From NCBI GenBank assembly GCA_018822835.1, contig JAHJJO010000046.1, positions 1-7,973 on the forward strand: a stretch of DNA of 7,973 bases, in the 5' to 3' direction. Shown piece after piece: positions 6,006 through 7,973 of the stretch. The notes below the pieces were generated by a model. It saw only the letters and a program-made list of their open reading frames with translations, ran no database searches and was not told the DNA's origin. A program made the translations under genes and the position numbers. Every line of letters starts with the position of its first letter. Within the stretch, counting starts at the first letter, position 1. This DNA comes from Patescibacteria group bacterium (GTDB lineage Bacteria > Patescibacteriota > Patescibacteriia > Patescibacteriales > JAHJJO01).

Positions 6006-6066
6006 GAAGTTGCAGCTTTATTAAGCGACAAGTCTATTAGAACTTTAAATGAAAAAATATTTTACA
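6006..6066 (+). repeat. Imperfect direct repeat, copy B (spans the cyclase start codon)
   Basis: Partner of copy A at 5801-5854, about 205 bases downstream. Copy B includes the 13-nt segment 6024-6036 absent from A and covers the cyclase ATG at 6049. Read in the frame of GAA at 6006 it encodes EEVAALLSDKSIRTLNEK, similar to the FecR C-terminus SPEVTALLLEL, so B may preserve the older FecR gene end. Confidence 0.7.
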
Positions 6067-7803
6067 ATATTTATAACCCTCTTCATTGCAGGGTTATTTA
6101 TTTCTCTTTTTTTTAATTTAGGATTTTTTGTTTCATGGAGAAATAAGCTTACTGACAAATTATTTATTCAAAGCAATCCAAATAGCGATATAGTTATCGT
6201 TGCTATTGATAATGAAAGTTTGCAAAAATTAGGCAGATGGCCATGGGACAGAACTATTCACGCTCAATTAATAGATAAAATAAATAAATATAATCCTATT
6301 GTCATTGGGCTTGATGTTAATTTTCCAGAAAAATCTTCATCTGAAGCCGACACAAAGTTAGCTCAAGCAATAAACAACGCAGGTAATGTGGTTTTGCCTA
6401 TTGAAGCAGAATTGCAAATCAAAAAAAATCAAATTACCGCTATTTCAACTTTATCTCCCATTAAAGAAATAAAAGATGCAGCCATTGTTTTGGGCATAAC
6501 CAACACTCCGCCTGACCAAGACAGTATTTTTCGCAAACTCCCAACAACTGCTTATTATTACAATGAAAAATATTCCGCTTTTAGCGTTGTTATTGCTAAT
6601 GCGTATTTAAAAAAAAATCAATTTTTTTTGCCATCAATTTTAACAGACAAAAAGGGTCGCATGACAATTAATTACGTTGGCAAGCCAAAAACTTTTCCAA
6701 TGATTTCAGCTAAGGACGTTATGGAGGGAAAAGTCACATCTTCTTTATTCAAAAATAAAATAGTCTTAATTGGAGCAACAGCGCCTGATTTGCATGATGA
6801 GCAGATAACTCCTGTTTCATCCGGACAACCAATGAGTGGCGTGGAAATTCACGCCAATGCGATCAATACGATATTAACAGGCAATTTTTTAAAACCATTA
6901 AACATTTATATTCAAAATATTATTTTGCTTTTTTTAGCGCTAATTATTGGATTTATTGTGATGAGATTTAAAATTTTAGTAGGCTTTGGCTTGACTTTAA
7001 CTATTCTAATACTTTATTTAATTACTGCGTTTATGTCTTTTGAAAAAGGGATAATATTTGATCTATTTTATGTAATTTTAATAATTATATTAACATATCT
7101 AACCGCGATTATTTGGAAATATATTATTGAAAATAAAGAAATGCAGCGAATAAAAGATACTTTTTCGCATTATGTCTCACCTGAAATTATTAAAGAAATA
7201 TTGGCTGATCCCGCTAAGTTAAAATTGGGCGGACAAAAAAAAGAATTGTCAATTTTATTTTCTGACATTAGAAATTTTACTTTCATATCAGAAAGATTAG
7301 AACCGGAAAAATTAGTTTTGTTATTAAATCAATATTTGACCGCTATGACAGATTTGATAATGGAGTCCAACGGCGTGGTTGATAAATATATTGGTGATGC
7401 TATTATGGCATTTTGGGGCGCGCCAATTAAACAGCATAATCATGCGGAATTTGCTTGCAAAACCGCTTTGCAAATGATTTCTATTTTAGATAAAAAGCGA
7501 GAAGAATGGCAAAAAAAATTTGATGTTGATTTGCGCATTGGCATTGGAATAAATACCGGTGAAGTAATTATTGGCAACATGGGATCAGATAAAAGATTTG
7601 ATTACACGATTATGGGAGATAGTGTTAATTTAGCGTCGCGATTAGAAGGTATTACTAAACAGTACGGAGTGCCAATAGTAGTTAGCGAATTTACCAAAGC
7701 GCAAGTTACGGATAAATTCACATTTAGATATTTGGATAAAGTAACAGTAAAAGGCAAGACTCAAGGCGTAAAAATTTATGAGCTTACAGGTAAAACATCA
7801 TGA
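6049..7803 (+). CDS. CHASE2-domain transmembrane class III adenylate/guanylate cyclase
   Basis: 584 residues, probably a membrane receptor making cAMP (or cGMP) from ATP/GTP. Residues ~3-27 are a first membrane helix. Residues ~30-275 are an extracytoplasmic CHASE2 domain (NSDIVIVAIDNESLQKLGRW, then PIVIGLDVNFPE and a KIVLIGATAPDLHDE strand). Three helices follow at about 288-306, 308-328 and 336-357. The cytoplasmic part starts at ~365 and the class III cyclase domain spans ~395-580. Catalytic residues: metal Asp 406 (FSDIRNFT) and Asp 450 (KYIGDAIMAFWG), substrate Lys 446, and transition-state Asn 527 and Arg 531 (GDSVNLASRLE). The base-selecting Asp is Thr 520 (DYTIMGD), the hallmark of class IIIb cyclases such as bicarbonate-responsive CyaC. 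The domain would act as a homodimer. No kinase or HAMP domain intervenes. The ATG at 6049 sits in repeat copy B without an obvious Shine-Dalgarno. Domain call firm; nucleotide product and signal unknown. Confidence 0.95.
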   Translation: MKKYFTIFITLFIAGLFISLFFNLGFFVSWRNKLTDKLFIQSNPNSDIVIVAIDNESLQKLGRWPWDRTIHAQLIDKINKYNPIVIGLDVNFPEKSSSEADTKLAQAINNAGNVVLPIEAELQIKKNQITAISTLSPIKEIKDAAIVLGITNTPPDQDSIFRKLPTTAYYYNEKYSAFSVVIANAYLKKNQFFLPSILTDKKGRMTINYVGKPKTFPMISAKDVMEGKVTSSLFKNKIVLIGATAPDLHDEQITPVSSGQPMSGVEIHANAINTILTGNFLKPLNIYIQNIILLFLALIIGFIVMRFKILVGFGLTLTILILYLITAFMSFEKGIIFDLFYVILIIILTYLTAIIWKYIIENKEMQRIKDTFSHYVSPEIIKEILADPAKLKLGGQKKELSILFSDIRNFTFISERLEPEKLVLLLNQYLTAMTDLIMESNGVVDKYIGDAIMAFWGAPIKQHNHAEFACKTALQMISILDKKREEWQKKFDVDLRIGIGINTGEVIIGNMGSDKRFDYTIMGDSVNLASRLEGITKQYGVPIVVSEFTKAQVTDKFTFRYLDKVTVKGKTQGVKIYELTGKTS

Positions 7804-7810
7804 CTTCGCG

Positions 7811-7827
7811 CAACATCATAAATGTTG
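7811..7827 (+). terminator. Small hairpin after the cyclase gene, possible weak terminator
   Basis: CAACAT (7811-7816) pairs with ATGTTG (7822-7827) across a 5-nt loop, 7 bases after the stop codon at 7801-7803. Only a short TTA follows, so intrinsic termination is doubtful; the larger palindrome at 7861-7932 may serve the purpose instead. Confidence 0.25.
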
Positions 7828-7839
7828 TTACCCAACCTT

Positions 7840-7973
7840 GAATTACGAAATGCCCCTTTGTGTCATCCTCGCGCAAGCGGGGATCCAGATTAGTTCGTTA
7901 AATACTGGATCCCCGCTTGCGCGAGGATGACAATTTAGGCAGTATTTTATAATTTGAATGCATTTCGTAATCC
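7840..7973. repeat. Nested palindromic element downstream of the cyclase gene (reaches window end)
   Basis: The core is a perfect 28-bp inverted repeat, 7861-7888 (starts TGTCATCCTCGCGCAAGC) with 7905-7932, around a 16-nt loop. Each arm has GGATCC and its own mini-hairpin (CCTCGC-GCAA-GCGGGG). Outside lies a second inverted repeat, 7840-7853 (GAATTACGAAATGC) with 7960-7973 (GCATTTCGTAATCC), complementary at 13 of 14 positions. The core belongs in style to the widespread GTCATYCCCGCGNAAGCGGGGATCCAG hairpins seen in many bacterial genomes. The element may continue past the window end. Confidence 0.85.

Noticed and set aside
5907..6116. Plus-strand 69-codon ORF starting in the GC-rich element
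   Set aside because: It begins inside the palindrome and overlaps the cyclase start; its EEVAALLSDKSIRTL part is explained by the junction duplication, so it is at most a gene relic.

Overview
The window is AT-rich and all five genes lie on the + strand: the 3' part of alaS, rpsO, pnp, a secreted FecR-domain protein, and a membrane CHASE2/class III nucleotide cyclase. The likely host is a candidate phyla radiation (Patescibacteria/Parcubacteria-like) bacterium. The hints are an alanyl-tRNA synthetase that stops after its editing domain, starts without clear Shine-Dalgarno sequences, a charged tail on S15, and a secreted FecR protein with a DUF5667-like helical region. This is inference from style, not a marker-gene placement.

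Layout. 2-1069 is the end of alaS, carrying an in-frame 82-bp perfect palindrome. 1066-1163 holds a good promoter and a hairpin leader for rpsO (1164-1502). 1503-1752 is a 250-nt rpsO-pnp spacer with a long heptad-repeat hairpin and then a predicted multi-helix RNA. pnp is 1753-4017. Ten bases after it starts the FecR protein (4028-5830). 5831-6048 is a spacer with a GC-rich nested palindrome between two diverged copies of the fecR-end/cyclase-start junction. The cyclase is 6049-7803. 7804-7973 ends in a second GC-rich nested palindrome reaching the window edge.

Function. alaS, rpsO and pnp are translation and RNA-turnover housekeeping genes. rpsO-pnp is the classical gene pair, and here too a long double-stranded RNA region separates them, as in E. 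coli, where RNase III processing of that spacer controls PNPase. The FecR protein and the CHASE2-cyclase form a plausible envelope-sensing pair: an exported FecR/Ig-like protein next to a receptor with an extracytoplasmic CHASE2 domain and a cytoplasmic cyclase with nearly all catalytic residues present (class IIIb type).

The most striking theme is three unrelated palindromic elements sharing one architecture (palindrome nested within palindrome). One is inserted in frame in an essential tRNA synthetase gene with a flanking 6-bp direct repeat, much like the Rickettsia palindromic elements.
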